Shown: in pieces, positions 60,341 through 60,394 of the stretch
How positions within the stretch are numbered: the stretch's first letter is position 1
How the letters are laid out: each line of letters starts with the position of its first letter
Translations under genes and position numbers: made by a program
The notes under the pieces: model-generated
The model's input: the letters and a program-made list of their open reading frames with translations, nothing else
Database searches by the model: none
What the model was told of the DNA's origin: nothing
NCBI GenBank assembly: GCA_964645985.1
Contig: CAZYCC010000001.1
Coordinates: 1-60,394 of the forward strand
Length of the DNA: 60,394 nucleotides
Direction of reading: 5' to 3'
DNA from: CAZYCC01 sp964645985
GTDB lineage: Bacteria > Bacillota > Clostridia > Oscillospirales > CAG-272

Positions 60341-60394
60341 GTCTGCGTAGCTCAGTTGGATAGAGCGACCGCCTCCTAAGCGGTAGGTCGGGTG
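60341..60394 (+). tRNA. tRNA-Arg (anticodon CCT), 3' part beyond window
   Basis: A seven-base acceptor arm GTCTGCG, TA, D-stem GCTC/GAGC with AGTTGGATA loop, and anticodon stem ACCGC/GCGGT around the loop CTCCTAA give anticodon CCT (arginine AGG). The variable loop and first T-arm bases follow before the window ends. Confidence 0.92.

Overview
The window looks like draft-assembly DNA from a GC-rich, Gram-positive, Clostridia-like bacterium, probably an uncultured gut-type Firmicute. Strong GGAGG ribosome sites, many near-consensus TTGACA-N17/18-TATAAT promoters, secreted proteins with dockerin, F5/8C, FN3-like and CxxCG modules, and the block yicC-gmk-rpoZ-priA-def-fmt-rsmB all fit this. Four runs of exactly 100 N mark scaffold gaps. 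Very high GC makes most long antisense frames spurious, and several real genes start inside longer open frames.

Layout. 1-5100: two secreted proteins of unknown function, an ECF sigma factor without a normal start codon, and a MATE transporter whose promoter almost touches its ATG. 5109-9110: a small CxxC membrane protein, then a zinc/manganese ABC importer operon ending in a lipoprotein. 9233-11576: Gfo/Idh/MocA oxidoreductase and class II aldolase. 13301-27517: a 14-kb plus-strand sugar-transport-like operon with one very large binding protein, four ABC permeases, an NHL-TPR-Yip1 membrane protein and a giant secreted DUF5696-like protein carrying a cysteine-rich insertion; it has no ATPase, regulator or recognised glycosidase of its own. 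27931-31246: esterase, kbl and tdh (threonine to glycine plus acetyl-CoA). 31717-39282: MBL-GNAT fusion, uvrB, gpsA, M60-like lipoprotein, serS. 39550-45892: SpoU methyltransferase, Ppx/GppA, YD-repeat lipoprotein, dockerin/F5-8C protein. 46501-56399: rsmB, fmt, def, priA, rpoZ, gmk, yicC and a membrane protein, all on the minus strand. 57314-60097: a secreted candidate cysteine peptidase with FN3-like repeats and dockerin; then a tRNA-Arg(CCT) cut by the window end.

Two window-wide patterns stand out. First, degenerate heptanucleotide arrays (YCACTWN, or NWAGTGR on the other strand) lie in intergenic DNA with a consistent orientation: read in the sense of the nearest gene they are C-rich at its 5' side and G-rich at its 3' side, and several 3' arrays start at or contain the stop codon. 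Second, genes fall into two translation-leader classes: secreted, transport and sigma genes have clear Shine-Dalgarno sequences, whereas many housekeeping genes have none and often a pyrimidine-rich leader.
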